Notes: generated from the letters alone by a model not told the origin. Shown: positions 51,442-60,481, counted from the stretch's first letter. The stretch is 64,000 nucleotides of DNA from CADEFX01 sp963840425 (GCA_963840425.1 CAWIYZ010000017.1:1-64000), one strand, 5' to 3'. A program made the numbers and translations.

Positions 51442-52551
51442 CTAGAAGAGGCGCATCTGGCCGCCCTGGGGCACGGGGTGCCGGAACAGGTCGGTTCTCA
51501 GCTCGAAATTGCGTTCGTTCATATGCAACCGCTTGAGCGCCAGATGAAAACGCGTTCCGATCAGGGTGGCGTAAGGGCCGGCGCCTCGTTGACGCGTGCC
51601 AAACTCGGACACGTAGTCCTTACCGCCGTGCATGGAACGCAGAATATTGATCACGCGCGCCGCGCGATCGGGGAAAGCGGTTTCGAGCCATTCCCGGAAC
51701 AGCTCTTTCAGTTCCAGGGGCAGGCGTAAGAGCACGTACCCGGCTGATCTGGCGCCAGCCGCGTGAGTTGCCTCCAGGATACTTTCGATCTCGCTGTCGT
51801 TGAGCGCCGGGATGATCGGGGCCACCATGACAGCCGTGGGTATGCCGGCTTCACTCAGTTGGCGGATCGCCTCGAGGCGCTTGGGCGGTGTGGAGGCGCG
51901 GGGCTCCATCTTGCGCGCGACGCTGCGGTCCAGGCTTGTGACGCTGACGGCCACTTTGGCCAGGTCGCGCCCGGCCATGCGGGTAAGAATGTCGATATCG
52001 CGCACCACGCCAGCTGATTTGGTGACGATGCCTACTGGGTGATTGGCACGGTCGAGCACCTCCAGTATTGCACGCGTGATGCGATGCTCGCGTTCGATGG
52101 GTTGATAAGGGTCGGTGACCGTACCGAGCGCGATCACCTTGGGGACATAGCGCGGGTTGGAGAGCTCCCGTTCAAGCAGCTCGGCCGCGTTGGTCTTGGC
52201 ATACAACTTGGTCTCGAAATCGAGACCGGCAGAATGGCCGAGAAAGGAGTGTGTCGGCCGAGCGTAGCAGTAGATGCAGCCGTGCTCGCAGCCACGGTAG
52301 GGGTTGATCGACTGCTCGAAGCTGATGTCCGGACTGTCGTTGCGGGCGATGATGCTCTTGGCGCGCTCCAGGCTCACCTCGGTCTTGAAGGCGTCGATCG
52401 TCGCTAGCGTCTCCCAGCCGTCGTCAAAGCCGATCCGGCCGGCTGCGTCGAAGCGGCTCGACCGATTGGAACGTGCGCCGCGCCCGTGCACGCGGTCGGC
52501 ATCGATGGCTGGTCCATCCGGACGGCGGCTGTGTTCGGCAGGGGGCTTCAT
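51442..52551 (-). CDS. PA0069-family radical SAM protein (SplB-like)
   Basis: 369 residues. The 4Fe-4S cluster motif C-x3-C-x2-C lies in 'NPYRGCEHGCIYCYARPTHS'. 'KVIALGTVTDPYQPIEREHR', 'HPVGIVTKSAGVVRDIDILT' and 'VSVTSLD' continue the barrel. The family is related to spore photoproduct lyase, but its reaction is not established. ATG 52551 gives 'MKPPAEHSRR'. Divergent from the glycosyltransferase gene; the rnhB gene lies downstream. Confidence 0.92.
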   Translation of the reverse strand: MKPPAEHSRRPDGPAIDADRVHGRGARSNRSSRFDAAGRIGFDDGWETLATIDAFKTEVSLERAKSIIARNDSPDISFEQSINPYRGCEHGCIYCYARPTHSFLGHSAGLDFETKLYAKTNAAELLERELSNPRYVPKVIALGTVTDPYQPIEREHRITRAILEVLDRANHPVGIVTKSAGVVRDIDILTRMAGRDLAKVAVSVTSLDRSVARKMEPRASTPPKRLEAIRQLSEAGIPTAVMVAPIIPALNDSEIESILEATHAAGARSAGYVLLRLPLELKELFREWLETAFPDRAARVINILRSMHGGKDYVSEFGTRQRGAGPYATLIGTRFHLALKRLHMNERNFELRTDLFRHPVPQGGQMRLF

Positions 52552-52667
52552 TGCAATTGACACGGTAAGTGGAGATTGAGAACATATCAAGAACAAATAC
52601 AAAGAAGCTGAGGTTGAGGGGATCGGCCTGCGCCGATAAGGTGCGCCCGCCCGAGCCGAGAGGTCCG

Positions 52668-53357
52668 ATGATTTCCGTCGTCATTCCAACCCTGAACGCC
52701 GAACGCGGGCTTGCAGCCTGCCTCACTGCGCTCGTACCGGCGGCGGCGGAAGGGCTGGTGCGTGAGGTCATCGTGGTGGACGGCGGCTCGTCGGACCGCA
52801 CAACGGAAATCGTGGATCAGGCCGGCGCAACGCTGGTCCGGTCGCCGGCGGGACGCGGCTGCCAACTCGCGGCGGGCGCACAGCAGGCCCGCATGCCCTG
52901 GCTGCTCTTCCTGCATGCCGACACGGTTCTCGAGCAAGGCTGGGAGCGCGACGCCGCCGCGTTCATCGAGCGGGTGGACACGGGACAGCGGCCGCATGCG
53001 GCTGCCGCCTTCCGTTTTGCGTTGGACGACCTGGGAGTCATGCCGCGGCTGCTCGAATTCGGCGTTGCCTGCCGCTGTGCCGTGTTCGGGCTACCTTACG
53101 GCGACCAGGGCCTCCTCATTCAGGGCCGCCACTATCGGCAGCTTGGCGGCTACAAGCCCATGCCCCTGATGGAGGATGTGGAACTCGTGCGGCGTATCGG
53201 ACGCCGGCGCCTCGTTGTCCTCCGCACGCGCGCGATTACGAGCGCGGCACGCTACAGGCGTGATGGGTATGTGCGCCGCACCATCCGCAACCTGTCATGT
53301 CTCACGCTCTATTTCCTGCGTGTGCCGAGCGGCATGATCGCGCGCCTGTACCGTTGA
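52668..53357 (+). CDS. Glycosyltransferase, TIGR04283 type
   Basis: 229 residues. GT-A fold family 2: 'MISVVIPTLNAERGLAACLT', 'EVIVVDGGSSDRTTEIVDQA' (nucleotide-binding Asp), 'RGCQLAAGAQQARMPWLLFL' followed by 'HADT' (metal Asp), 'FGLPYGDQGLLIQGRHYRQL' and 'MEDVELVRRI'. The family is named for arsenosugar biosynthesis, usually encoded beside TIGR04282; its mate is 1.1 kb away here. No arsM-like methyltransferase was recognised. ATG 52668 is the canonical start. Confidence 0.92.
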   Translation: MISVVIPTLNAERGLAACLTALVPAAAEGLVREVIVVDGGSSDRTTEIVDQAGATLVRSPAGRGCQLAAGAQQARMPWLLFLHADTVLEQGWERDAAAFIERVDTGQRPHAAAAFRFALDDLGVMPRLLEFGVACRCAVFGLPYGDQGLLIQGRHYRQLGGYKPMPLMEDVELVRRIGRRRLVVLRTRAITSAARYRRDGYVRRTIRNLSCLTLYFLRVPSGMIARLYR

Positions 53358-53461
53358 GGCCTCTCATCAATTCCTCGTGAAACGAGGAGACATGCCTTTC
53401 TGCCGCTATTTGCGCGTGGATAGGCTGACGCCGTGGGACGGCGCATCAAGGGAGGCAGCCA

Positions 53462-54451
53462 ATGCACAGCATCTCAAAACGTCAATTCGTAATCTCGGCA
53501 GCTGCGGCAGGCGCAGCGTTCGGGCTCGATGGACCGCTCGCGTTCATTCCGCCGGCCGAGGCGCAGAAGGCCCCTCCATCAAATCCAATCGGCGCGCCGC
53601 AAGCGCTGGTCGATAAGGGCGTTGCCAAATTCAAGGTCGGTGACATCGAGGTCATTCAGCTTTTCGACGGGATCGCGATCAGACCGCATGATCCGGGCTT
53701 CATCAAAAATGCGTCGGTCGACGAGACCAAGGCCGCGCTCAAAGCTGCCGGCCTGTCGGATGAGAATGTGCCCAACTCTTTCACCATCACGGTCGTCAAG
53801 ATGAAGGGCAAGACGATCATGTTCGATTCCGGCACCGGCGCGCAGCTCGCCCCGACGGCCGGCCTCATCGTCAAGAACGACTTGCTCAAGAAGGCCGGCA
53901 TCGATCCGGCGAAGATATCCACCATCATTGTTACGCATTTCCACGGCGATCACATCACCGGCCTGATGGCGAAGGATACCAACGCGCAGATTTTCCCGAA
54001 TGCTGAGATCATCGTCCCTGCCAGCGAGTACAAATACTGGACGGACCCGGCTGTCACTGCAGGAGCGGCCAAGCGTATCCAGGCGGTGTTCCCCGGCTGG
54101 AAAAACATCCGCCAGTACGAGGGCGACAAGGAGGTTGTGCCCGGCGTGAAGCCCATCAACACCAATGGCCACTCGCCGGGCCATATGAGCTATCTGCTCG
54201 GCTCGGGCCGCAGACAGCTCATCGTTCTGGGTGATGTTGCCATCATGCCCTCGCTGTTCGTGAGGAACCCAGGCTGGCATGTCGCGTTCGACGCCGATGC
54301 CAATCTTGCCGAGCAGAACCGGCGCAAGATCTTCGATCGGGCGGTGGCCGACAAGGCCACGGTCACGGGCTATCACTTCGGTTTCCCGGGCGCAGGAACC
54401 CTTAAGAAAGATGGCAAGGGTTACGCCTTCGTGCCGGTGAAGGCGACTTAG
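53462..54451 (+). CDS. Exported MBL-fold metallo-hydrolase
   Basis: 329 residues. N-terminal signal of twin-arginine type ('SKRQFVISAAAAGAAFGLDG', ending 'PPAEAQ'). Metal motif HxHxDH in 'IIVTHFHGDHITGLMAKD' (about 158), then 'INTNGHSPGHMSYLL' (His) and 'IVLGDVA' (Asp), with the third His in 'GYHFGFPGAG'. Probably a periplasmic lactonase- or beta-lactamase-like hydrolase. GGGAGG lies 6 bases before ATG 53462. It is encoded between the two arsenosugar-type glycosyltransferases. Confidence 0.9.
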   Translation: MHSISKRQFVISAAAAGAAFGLDGPLAFIPPAEAQKAPPSNPIGAPQALVDKGVAKFKVGDIEVIQLFDGIAIRPHDPGFIKNASVDETKAALKAAGLSDENVPNSFTITVVKMKGKTIMFDSGTGAQLAPTAGLIVKNDLLKKAGIDPAKISTIIVTHFHGDHITGLMAKDTNAQIFPNAEIIVPASEYKYWTDPAVTAGAAKRIQAVFPGWKNIRQYEGDKEVVPGVKPINTNGHSPGHMSYLLGSGRRQLIVLGDVAIMPSLFVRNPGWHVAFDADANLAEQNRRKIFDRAVADKATVTGYHFGFPGAGTLKKDGKGYAFVPVKAT

Positions 54452-54465
54452 GACCGCGGGAAGGG

Positions 54466-55170
54466 GTGCGGCCTCGCGCAACGAGCAACAAGGCGCCGCG
54501 GCCACCGGTTGCGGCGCCTTTCCGTTGCCGTCTCGTGATCATGGCGAAGGTGCCGGTGGCGGGCGCCGTCAAGACGCGGCTCGCACGCGAAACCCGTGTG
54601 GTACGCGCGACTTCGTTCTACCGGCATGCGGCGGCAGCGCTGGTCGGCCGGCTTGCGCGCCAGCCGTTCTGGCAGACGATCATCGCCGTGACGCCGGATG
54701 CCGCGGTGAGGTCTCGCGTCTGGCCTGCATCGCTGGCGAGAATGACGCAAGGCAGCGGCGATCTGGGCCGACGCATGCAGCGGCCCATGCGCATCCTGCC
54801 GCCGGGTCCCGTTTGCGTCATCGGCACCGACGTTCCTGATATCGAGGTGGCGCATGTGCGCCGCGCCTTCCGGCTGCTCGGGCGCAGCGACGTTGTCTTC
54901 GGCCCGGCCGAGGATGGCGGCTACTGGCTTGTCGGCATGCGGCGGCGGCCGCACGTCGTTGATCCTTATCGGAGAGTGCGTTGGTCGACCTGTCATGCCC
55001 TTGCCGACACGACGCGCAATCTCACTGGCTACAGGGTCGCCCGCACGGCCACGCTCGCCGATGTCGATACCGCACGCGATCTGGCCCGTGTCGCGTCCCG
55101 CTTCGGCCGCCGCGTGCGTACCCCACAGCTCGAATTGCCGCCACAACGTGACGCCACCATTGCCGTGTAA
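54466..55170 (+). CDS. Glycosyltransferase, TIGR04282 type (DUF2064)
   Basis: 234 residues from GTG 54466, about 211 from GTG 54535. 'CRLVIMAKVPVAGAVKTRLA' is the nucleotide-binding start of the family, 'RMTQGSGDLGRRM' and 'VCVIGTDVPDIEVAHVRRAF' (metal Asp), 'VVFGPAEDGGYWLVGMRR' and 'DTARDLARV' follow. A strong hairpin at 54490-54520 lies between the two possible starts. Partner of the TIGR04283 protein in arsenosugar-type gene clusters; the substrate here is unproven. Confidence 0.9.
   Translation: MRPRATSNKAPRPPVAAPFRCRLVIMAKVPVAGAVKTRLARETRVVRATSFYRHAAAALVGRLARQPFWQTIIAVTPDAAVRSRVWPASLARMTQGSGDLGRRMQRPMRILPPGPVCVIGTDVPDIEVAHVRRAFRLLGRSDVVFGPAEDGGYWLVGMRRRPHVVDPYRRVRWSTCHALADTTRNLTGYRVARTATLADVDTARDLARVASRFGRRVRTPQLELPPQRDATIAV
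54490..54521 (+). terminator. GC-rich hairpin after the metallo-hydrolase gene
   Basis: AAGGCGCCGC (54490-54499) pairs perfectly with GCGGCGCCTT (54511-54520); only three T's follow. It either attenuates transcription into the glycosyltransferase gene or folds in its first codons, depending on the real start. Confidence 0.5.
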
Positions 55171-55208
55171 GCTTCAGGCTTCTCGTGAGTATGTGAGAGT
55201 AGGCCAGT

Positions 55209-56373
55209 ATGGTTCAGCGTCGCCCCCCGCGTGCGTCCCTGCGTGTCGATAGTGTCATCGAGGGCGATTGCCTGACCGAGCTGGCCAGGCTCCCGGCATC
55301 GAGCGTCGATCTCGTCTTCGCAGACCCGCCTTACAATCTGCAGCTCGACGGCGACCTGCTGCGGCCCAACAATACCGTCGTCGATGGCGTGCATCAGGCG
55401 TGGGACCGCTTTCACAGCTTCGCTGACTACGACCGTTTTACACGCGCATGGCTGGCGGAATGCCGGCGCGTGCTGAAGCCCGATGGCGCCATCTGGGTGA
55501 TCGGCAGCTATCACAACATTTTCCGCCTCGGCGTCTGCTTGCAGGATCTGGGCTTCTGGCTGCAGAACGACGTTGTCTGGCGCAAGACCAACCCGATGCC
55601 GAACTTCCGTGGCAAGCGCTTTACGAATGCGCACGAGACGTTGATCTGGGCGGCGCGCGACCAGAAATCACGGCCGACGTTCAACTACGAGGCTATGAAG
55701 GCCTTCAACGATGACGTGCAGATGCGCTCCGACTGGCTGATCCCGATCTGCTCGGGACCGGAGCGCCTCAAGGACGATGGCGGCCGCAAGGCGCACCCCA
55801 CGCAAAAGCCCGAAGCGCTGCTGCATCGCGTGATCCTGGCCACGACGCGGCCCGGCGATATTGTCCTCGATCCATTCTTCGGCACCGGCACCACGGGCGC
55901 GGTGGCAAAACGCCTCGGCCGCCGCTGGATCGGTCTCGAGCGGGATACGGACTACGCCAAAGCCGCAATCGAGCGCATTGCCGGCGTGCGGCCTTTGACG
56001 GGCTCGGCGCTCGAGACCACGCGCTCCAAGCGCGCGGAGCCGCGCATTCCCTTCGGCACCATCATCGAGCTCGGCATGTTGGCGCCGGGATCGACGCTGT
56101 GGGACGAGCGCGGCAGGGTAAGTGCCGAAGTGCGCGCCGACGGCACGCTGGCGCTTGCGGGTCGCATGCCGGGCCGGCAGGGCTCGAATTCACCGGCTCG
56201 GTGCCGAAGTGCAAGGCAAGGCGGCCTGCAACGGCTGGACCTTCTGGCATTTCGAGACGGGCGGCCGGCGCCGGCCGATCGATGTGCTGCGCGAGGATGC
56301 GCGGCGGCAGCTCGGCCTCATTCCGGGCCCGTTGGCGGACCGGAGCACGCCGATCGTCATTCCCGGCGAGTAG
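55209..56373 (+). pseudogene. ccrM: Cell-cycle DNA adenine methyltransferase CcrM (GANTC), with a frameshift near 56185
   Basis: The first about 320 residues match CcrM: 'SVIEGDCLTELARLPASSVD', the catalytic 'VFADPPYNLQLDGDLLRPNN', 'WVIGSYHNIFRLGVCLQDLG', 'FWLQNDVVWRKTNPMPNFRG', and the AdoMet motif 'DIVLDPFFGTGTTGAVAKRL'. The frame then breaks: after 'ADGTLALAGRMPG' the conserved C-terminal segment 'IHRLGAEVQGKAACNGWTFW' continues in the next frame and ends at 56373. This segment is needed for DNA binding in CcrM. The enzyme methylates GANTC at the end of the cell cycle and is usually essential, so a sequencing error is likely. Confidence 0.88.
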
Positions 56374-56388
56374 CGGCAAACACGGCCA

Positions 56389-57114
56389 CTACCCGGATAT
56401 GGCGCTCCAAAGCAGGGTCACCCCAGCCACGAGCATGGCACAGTCCATGATGAGCTGGAACTGACGCGGTTCCGTATGCGCCAGAAAGCGCTTCGCGACC
56501 AAAGCTCCCGCCATCATGGAGCTGCCGACCACGAGCCCGCGTGCGATGGTGTCGGTCGGCAGGGCGCCGAAGGTGCGAAACACAATGGCCTTGGTGGCGA
56601 ACACGCCGAGCGAGCCCAGTGCCTCGGTCGACACAAAGGCGCCCTTGGCGAGACCGTAGGCAAGAAAGAAGGGTGTGTTCAGCGGCCCGGTCGAGGCCAC
56701 CAGCCCTGAAAGATAGCCAACGCCGGCGCCCGCCAGCGCCAGCCCCGGCAGGCCTATCGACACGCCACGATTGAGCAGCCAGCGCCGGGCCGGAATCATG
56801 ACGAGAAAGAAGAGGCCCAGCACGATCTCGACGATGTGTGGGTCGAGCGCCAGCAGCGTGCGCGCGCCGAGTGCAGCAAAGGGGATGCCGGTCATGCAGT
56901 AGACGGCGGCGGCGCGCCAGTCGACCTCGCGCCACCAGACGGCAACTCGCGACACGTTGGCGAGCACGCCGGCAATGGCCATGATCGGCACGGCCTCTTT
57001 CGGTCCGAAGGCGAGCGCGAGCACCGGCATGAGAATGGTCGAGCCGCCGAAGCCGACGATACCTCCGAGCGTGCCGGCGGCGAGACCAAAGGCCAAGATC
57101 GCGAGCCACATCAT
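56389..57114 (-). CDS. Sulfite exporter TauE/SafE family permease
   Basis: 241 residues, seven to eight membrane helices in two repeats. 'GGIVGFGGSTILMPVLALAF' and 'GVGYLSGLVASTGPLNTPFF' are the two conserved Gly/Pro-rich motifs of TauE/SafE. Members export sulfoacetate, sulfite or other anions; the substrate is unknown. Convergent with ccrM, 15 bases apart. Start ATG 57114 or 57111. Confidence 0.9.
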   Translation of the reverse strand: MMWLAILAFGLAAGTLGGIVGFGGSTILMPVLALAFGPKEAVPIMAIAGVLANVSRVAVWWREVDWRAAAVYCMTGIPFAALGARTLLALDPHIVEIVLGLFFLVMIPARRWLLNRGVSIGLPGLALAGAGVGYLSGLVASTGPLNTPFFLAYGLAKGAFVSTEALGSLGVFATKAIVFRTFGALPTDTIARGLVVGSSMMAGALVAKRFLAHTEPRQFQLIMDCAMLVAGVTLLWSAISG

Positions 57115-57421
57115 CGGCTAGGGTCCTGCTGGGCAGGGCTGGAGGGCGACGGCAGAATGCTGTCGTGTGTGACAGTGCCCGCGAGGAGGTCGGGTGTCTA
57201 CACGGCGCGCGACCAGCCAAGAAAAGGAGATCGGAATCGGTTCGCCGCCAAAAAAAAAGCTGACGCTGTTTCGGAAACGAACAGGCTTCATGCAGAACGG
57301 GACAAGGGCCGGTCAAAGGCGGTATATTGCCGGCGCGCCTCAACAGGCATTGATAGTGCCAGAGGCGTCAGAAGCAAAAAAAATATGGGGTTTAAGGAGC
57401 GCATAGAGGAAGGAGCAGTCC
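57115..57421. other. Intergenic region with two poly-A runs
   Basis: 307 bases between divergent TauE/SafE and binding-protein genes. Runs of nine and eight A's near 57247 and 57377 stand out in GC-rich DNA; AGGAAGGAG near 57410 is the ribosome site of the next gene. It presumably holds both promoters; no confident -35/-10 was found. Confidence 0.5.
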
Positions 57422-58777
57422 ATGTCACGTGCCCGTCGGATCACTCGTCGCCAAGCGCTGAAGGTCACTGCTGCTGGCGCTGCCAGCGCGACCCTGCCGC
57501 TGGTGCATGTTCAGACGGCTGCCGCCGCCGGCAAGCTGACGATGGGCATCTGGGATCACTGGGTACCGGCGACCAATCCAGTGCTGAAGGGACTGATCGA
57601 CGAGTGGGCGGCCAAGAACAAGGTCGAGGTCACGATCGACTTCATTCCCTCCGCCGGCAACAAGATCATTCTCACGCAGGCCGCAGAGGCGCAGGCGCGA
57701 AGCGGGCATGACATCCTTGCTTTCGACCAATGGAATGCCCACCAGTATGGCAGCAAGCTGACACCCGTGAACGACGTCGTGGATGGGCTCATCAAGCAGT
57801 ACGGCCCGGTGAGCAAGGCCGTGGAATACCTTGGCGTAGCGGATGGGAAATGGTTGGGCGTGCCGGTCGCCTGGGGCTCGGCTCCCCTGCCGCCGTGCGC
57901 ACGCATCTCCATGATTAAGAATTTTACGGGCGAGGATGTGACAGAGTGGTACCCGGCCAAGGACGTGAAGACCAAAGGTGCGGCAGAGTGGACGTACGAA
58001 AAGCAGCTGAAGATGGCCGAGCAGTGTCACAAGGCGGGCCATCTGTTCGCGTTCGGCTGCGGAGCCAACAGCACCGACGCGAACCAGACCTGGGGTGCGA
58101 CGTTCGGCGCGTTCGGGGCGCATCTCGTGGATGCCAAGGGCAACATCACCGTCGATTCTGACCCGGTCCGCGAGGTGCTCGACTATGTCAAGCGCTTCGT
58201 CCCCTACTTGCCCCGCGAAACCATCTCCTACGATGACGCGTCCAACAACAAGGCCTACGTTGCAGGCTCGGCGGCCCTGATCTGGAACCCGCCCAGTGCC
58301 TGGGCGGTGGCAAGGCGCGATGCGCCAGCTATCGCAGCCGACACCTGGCACTTTCCAAATCCCAGGGGCAAGATGGGTCAACTTGTGCCGCATCGCCCCT
58401 ATTTCTGGGGCATCTGGCAGTGGTCACAGAACAAGCCGGCGGCCAAGGACCTGATGACGTTCCTCGGCCAGCGCGAGGTTGTTGCCAAGCTCAGCGTTCC
58501 GGCAGCGGGTTATGATATCCCACCATTTCTGTCGATGTCGGACCTGCCGGTCTGGGCCGAGATGGAGCCGCCGAAAGGCACGATCTACAATTATCCAGTG
58601 CGTCCTCACCACGATGCCGAGTACTACATCGTAGGCTCGAGTGGGCCGCCGGACGTCGGGGTGCACATCTGGACCCGCTACATGATCCCGGGGATGGTGG
58701 CGCGCATAGTGACCGGTCAAACTGCGAAGCAGGTGATCGATTGGGCGAAATCGGAGCTCGAGGGCATCCGTCGCTAG
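57422..58777 (+). CDS. ABC-type sugar-like substrate-binding protein (family 1), Tat-exported
   Basis: 451 residues. The N-terminus 'RRITRRQALKVTAAGAASAT' is a twin-arginine signal ending 'TAAAAG'. The mature part ('GKLTMGIWDHWVPATNPVLK', 'VEVTIDFIPSAGNKIILTQA', 'AGSAALIWNPPSAWAV') is a family 1 extracellular binding protein, as used for sugars, polyols or polyamines. No permease or ATPase gene is nearby, so it is a second orphan binding protein. AGGAAGGAG precedes the ATG. Confidence 0.9.
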   Translation: MSRARRITRRQALKVTAAGAASATLPLVHVQTAAAAGKLTMGIWDHWVPATNPVLKGLIDEWAAKNKVEVTIDFIPSAGNKIILTQAAEAQARSGHDILAFDQWNAHQYGSKLTPVNDVVDGLIKQYGPVSKAVEYLGVADGKWLGVPVAWGSAPLPPCARISMIKNFTGEDVTEWYPAKDVKTKGAAEWTYEKQLKMAEQCHKAGHLFAFGCGANSTDANQTWGATFGAFGAHLVDAKGNITVDSDPVREVLDYVKRFVPYLPRETISYDDASNNKAYVAGSAALIWNPPSAWAVARRDAPAIAADTWHFPNPRGKMGQLVPHRPYFWGIWQWSQNKPAAKDLMTFLGQREVVAKLSVPAAGYDIPPFLSMSDLPVWAEMEPPKGTIYNYPVRPHHDAEYYIVGSSGPPDVGVHIWTRYMIPGMVARIVTGQTAKQVIDWAKSELEGIRR

Positions 58778-58930
58778 GCGGTTGCCTTTTGCGACAGGCT
58801 TCCCAACGCAGGCGCGGTCGCAGCCAACGGGGGCGCGAGACGGCGACCAGCGTGACGTCGCGATGCGCCTGCTATCCATCGGTCGTCACTCGCCGACTGG
58901 GACGCCGGTCCGAGGCAGTCTGGTCACGGC

Positions 58931-59359
58931 CTATTCCACGACTTCCAGCACTACTTTTGCCAACCCGTGATCGCGCATGCCGAGCTCGGCAGCGGCGGCA
59001 TCGCTCAGGTCGATGACACGGCCAGGCTTGAACGGTCCGCGGTCGTTGATGCGCACGACGACGGAGCGCTTGGTGCGCGGGTTCGTCACTTTGATGCGCG
59101 TATTGAACGGCAGCGTGCGGTGGGCCGCAGTCATGGCGGATTTGTCGAACGGCTCCCCGCTCGCCGTCTGCTGTCCTTGCCAATAGAACGAGGCGAGGCC
59201 GGTCATGGCATGCAGCCCCGCATGTGCGGTTGGCATTATCGAGATGCGCCAGCTCGAGGCGTGCTCATACGAGGCTCGGACAGGCTCGGCGGCCAGGGCC
59301 GGCGAGAGGGCGGCGGCTGTAAGAGTGAAACAAAGGCAGGCGAATCGGGCAATGAGCAT
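58931..59359 (-). CDS. RlpA-like septal ring protein 1
   Basis: 142 residues. Signal peptide (1-20, 'LSPALAA'), then the double-psi beta-barrel domain: 'GLASFYWQGQQTASGEPFDK', 'SAMTAAHRTLPFNTRIKVTN', 'SVVVRINDRGPFKPGRVIDL', 'SDAAAAELGM'. The conserved catalytic Asp of RlpA lytic transglycosylases is in 'INDRGPF'. Probably cleaves naked glycan strands at the septum. No SPOR domain, unlike the E. coli protein. Encoded directly downstream of a second RlpA paralog. Confidence 0.9.
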   Translation of the reverse strand: MLIARFACLCFTLTAAALSPALAAEPVRASYEHASSWRISIMPTAHAGLHAMTGLASFYWQGQQTASGEPFDKSAMTAAHRTLPFNTRIKVTNPRTKRSVVVRINDRGPFKPGRVIDLSDAAAAELGMRDHGLAKVVLEVVE

Positions 59360-59426
59360 CGCCTCGCGCGATGCCGTACGAAGCGGGCAGACATGTGGCG
59401 AGGATCGTGAGGGCACTCGATGTGCA

Positions 59427-59457
59427 AGAAAAAAGCGGATGCCTGGGGCATCCGCTT
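59427..59457 (-). terminator. Rho-independent terminator after rlpA paralog 2
   Basis: On the minus strand AAGCGGATGCC pairs with GGCATCCGCTT, loop of three bases, followed by six T's. It is 26 bases after the rlpA-2 stop and before the rlpA-1 gene, so the two paralogs are probably separate transcripts. Confidence 0.85.
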
Positions 59458-59482
59458 CGTCTGAAGCATTGCGCAAGCGAAA

Positions 59483-60094
59483 CTATCGGCCCAAGACCTC
59501 CACGCGCACCCGGGCCAATCCGCTGGAGATCATGCCGACGGCGCCGGCCGCCGCCCGCGACAGGTCGATCACCCGTCCGGCGACGAAGGGTCCCCGGTCG
59601 TTGATGGTGACAACCGCGGACTGCCCATTATTGACGTTGGTCACGCGCACCTTGGTGCCGAAGGGCAGCGTCTTGTGGGCCGCAGTCATGGCGCTCGGAT
59701 TGAACCAGCCACCCGAAGCCACGCGCTGTGGCTGCCAGTAGTAGGAGGCCATGCCGGAAGAGCCACCGCCGGAATAGGTCCCAGTTGCACGCGCGGAGCG
59801 CGAACTGCTGCGTTCGGCTTGGCGACCCTCCGTTCTCGCGTAGGAGCCGGCGCGTGATGATCGGCGGCTATTGGCGCGAGGGCGATCCTCATCATCGTTG
59901 CTCGATGCCATGACGCCGAGATTGGAGCGACCTGCGTAGGTGCCGCGTCCGCTGCGAGCGCGCTCCGATGTGTCTCCGAGCCTGCTGTAAGCATGTGAAT
60001 CCGTAAATCCATCGCTCCATCCGTCGGCGCTAGCCGGTCCCGCGGCGAGGGTGCTGAGCAAGACGACAGCTGCGCCCGAAAGAATTCGCTTCAT
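59483..60094 (-). CDS. RlpA-like septal ring protein 2
   Basis: 203 residues. Signal peptide (1-23), a Ser/Arg/Gly-rich linker (about 30-110), then the RlpA barrel: 'GMASYYWQPQRVASGGWFNP', 'SAMTAAHKTLPFGTKVRVTN', 'SAVVTINDRGPFVAGRVIDL'. The domain is a close paralog of the downstream protein and keeps the catalytic Asp. GGAGG lies 7 bases before ATG 60094. The long basic linker may contact the cell wall. Confidence 0.9.
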   Translation of the reverse strand: MKRILSGAAVVLLSTLAAGPASADGWSDGFTDSHAYSRLGDTSERARSGRGTYAGRSNLGVMASSNDDEDRPRANSRRSSRAGSYARTEGRQAERSSSRSARATGTYSGGGSSGMASYYWQPQRVASGGWFNPSAMTAAHKTLPFGTKVRVTNVNNGQSAVVTINDRGPFVAGRVIDLSRAAAGAVGMISSGLARVRVEVLGR

Positions 60095-60481
60095 TATTCC
60101 AACCTCCGTTACGCTCTCTCGACGCAAAGGCAGACCATGCGGAGAAATCCCCGCACGCAGTGCATGCGGGGAGAACTCCGTTGCCAGATCAGCAAATCCG
60201 GCCGCTCAGTCTTCGAGTTGAGTGTGTGCCCTAGTCCGAATGCCTCTGTGCCGCTCTTCACAATGGCAGGTACAACCAGCCATAACGGCGGCGAACAGAG
60301 CAGCCGTTCCCTAAAGCGTCAACAGTAAAATCTGAACTGAATTCATCAAGATCATGATTTGTCGCGACAATTTGTCCAAGGAACCAACTGCTCCAACGTG
60401 CATGCATGCACGCAAAGCATTGACGCGCCACAGTTCGTAGCGCGCCTCCGCAAAATCCGAGTTGTCCGTATTTGTCTGTCG
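60095..60481. other. Intergenic region without a recognised gene
   Basis: 387 bases between rlpA-2 and the SDR gene. AT content rises around 60330-60370 (AATCTGAACTGAATTCATC), a plausible promoter zone for rlpA-2, but no clear -35/-10 pair can be assigned. No coding reading has family resemblance. Confidence 0.4.

Noticed and set aside
56357..57343. 328-codon minus-strand reading over the TauE/SafE gene
   Set aside because: Shifted-frame shadow; the other frame has the membrane helices and conserved motifs.
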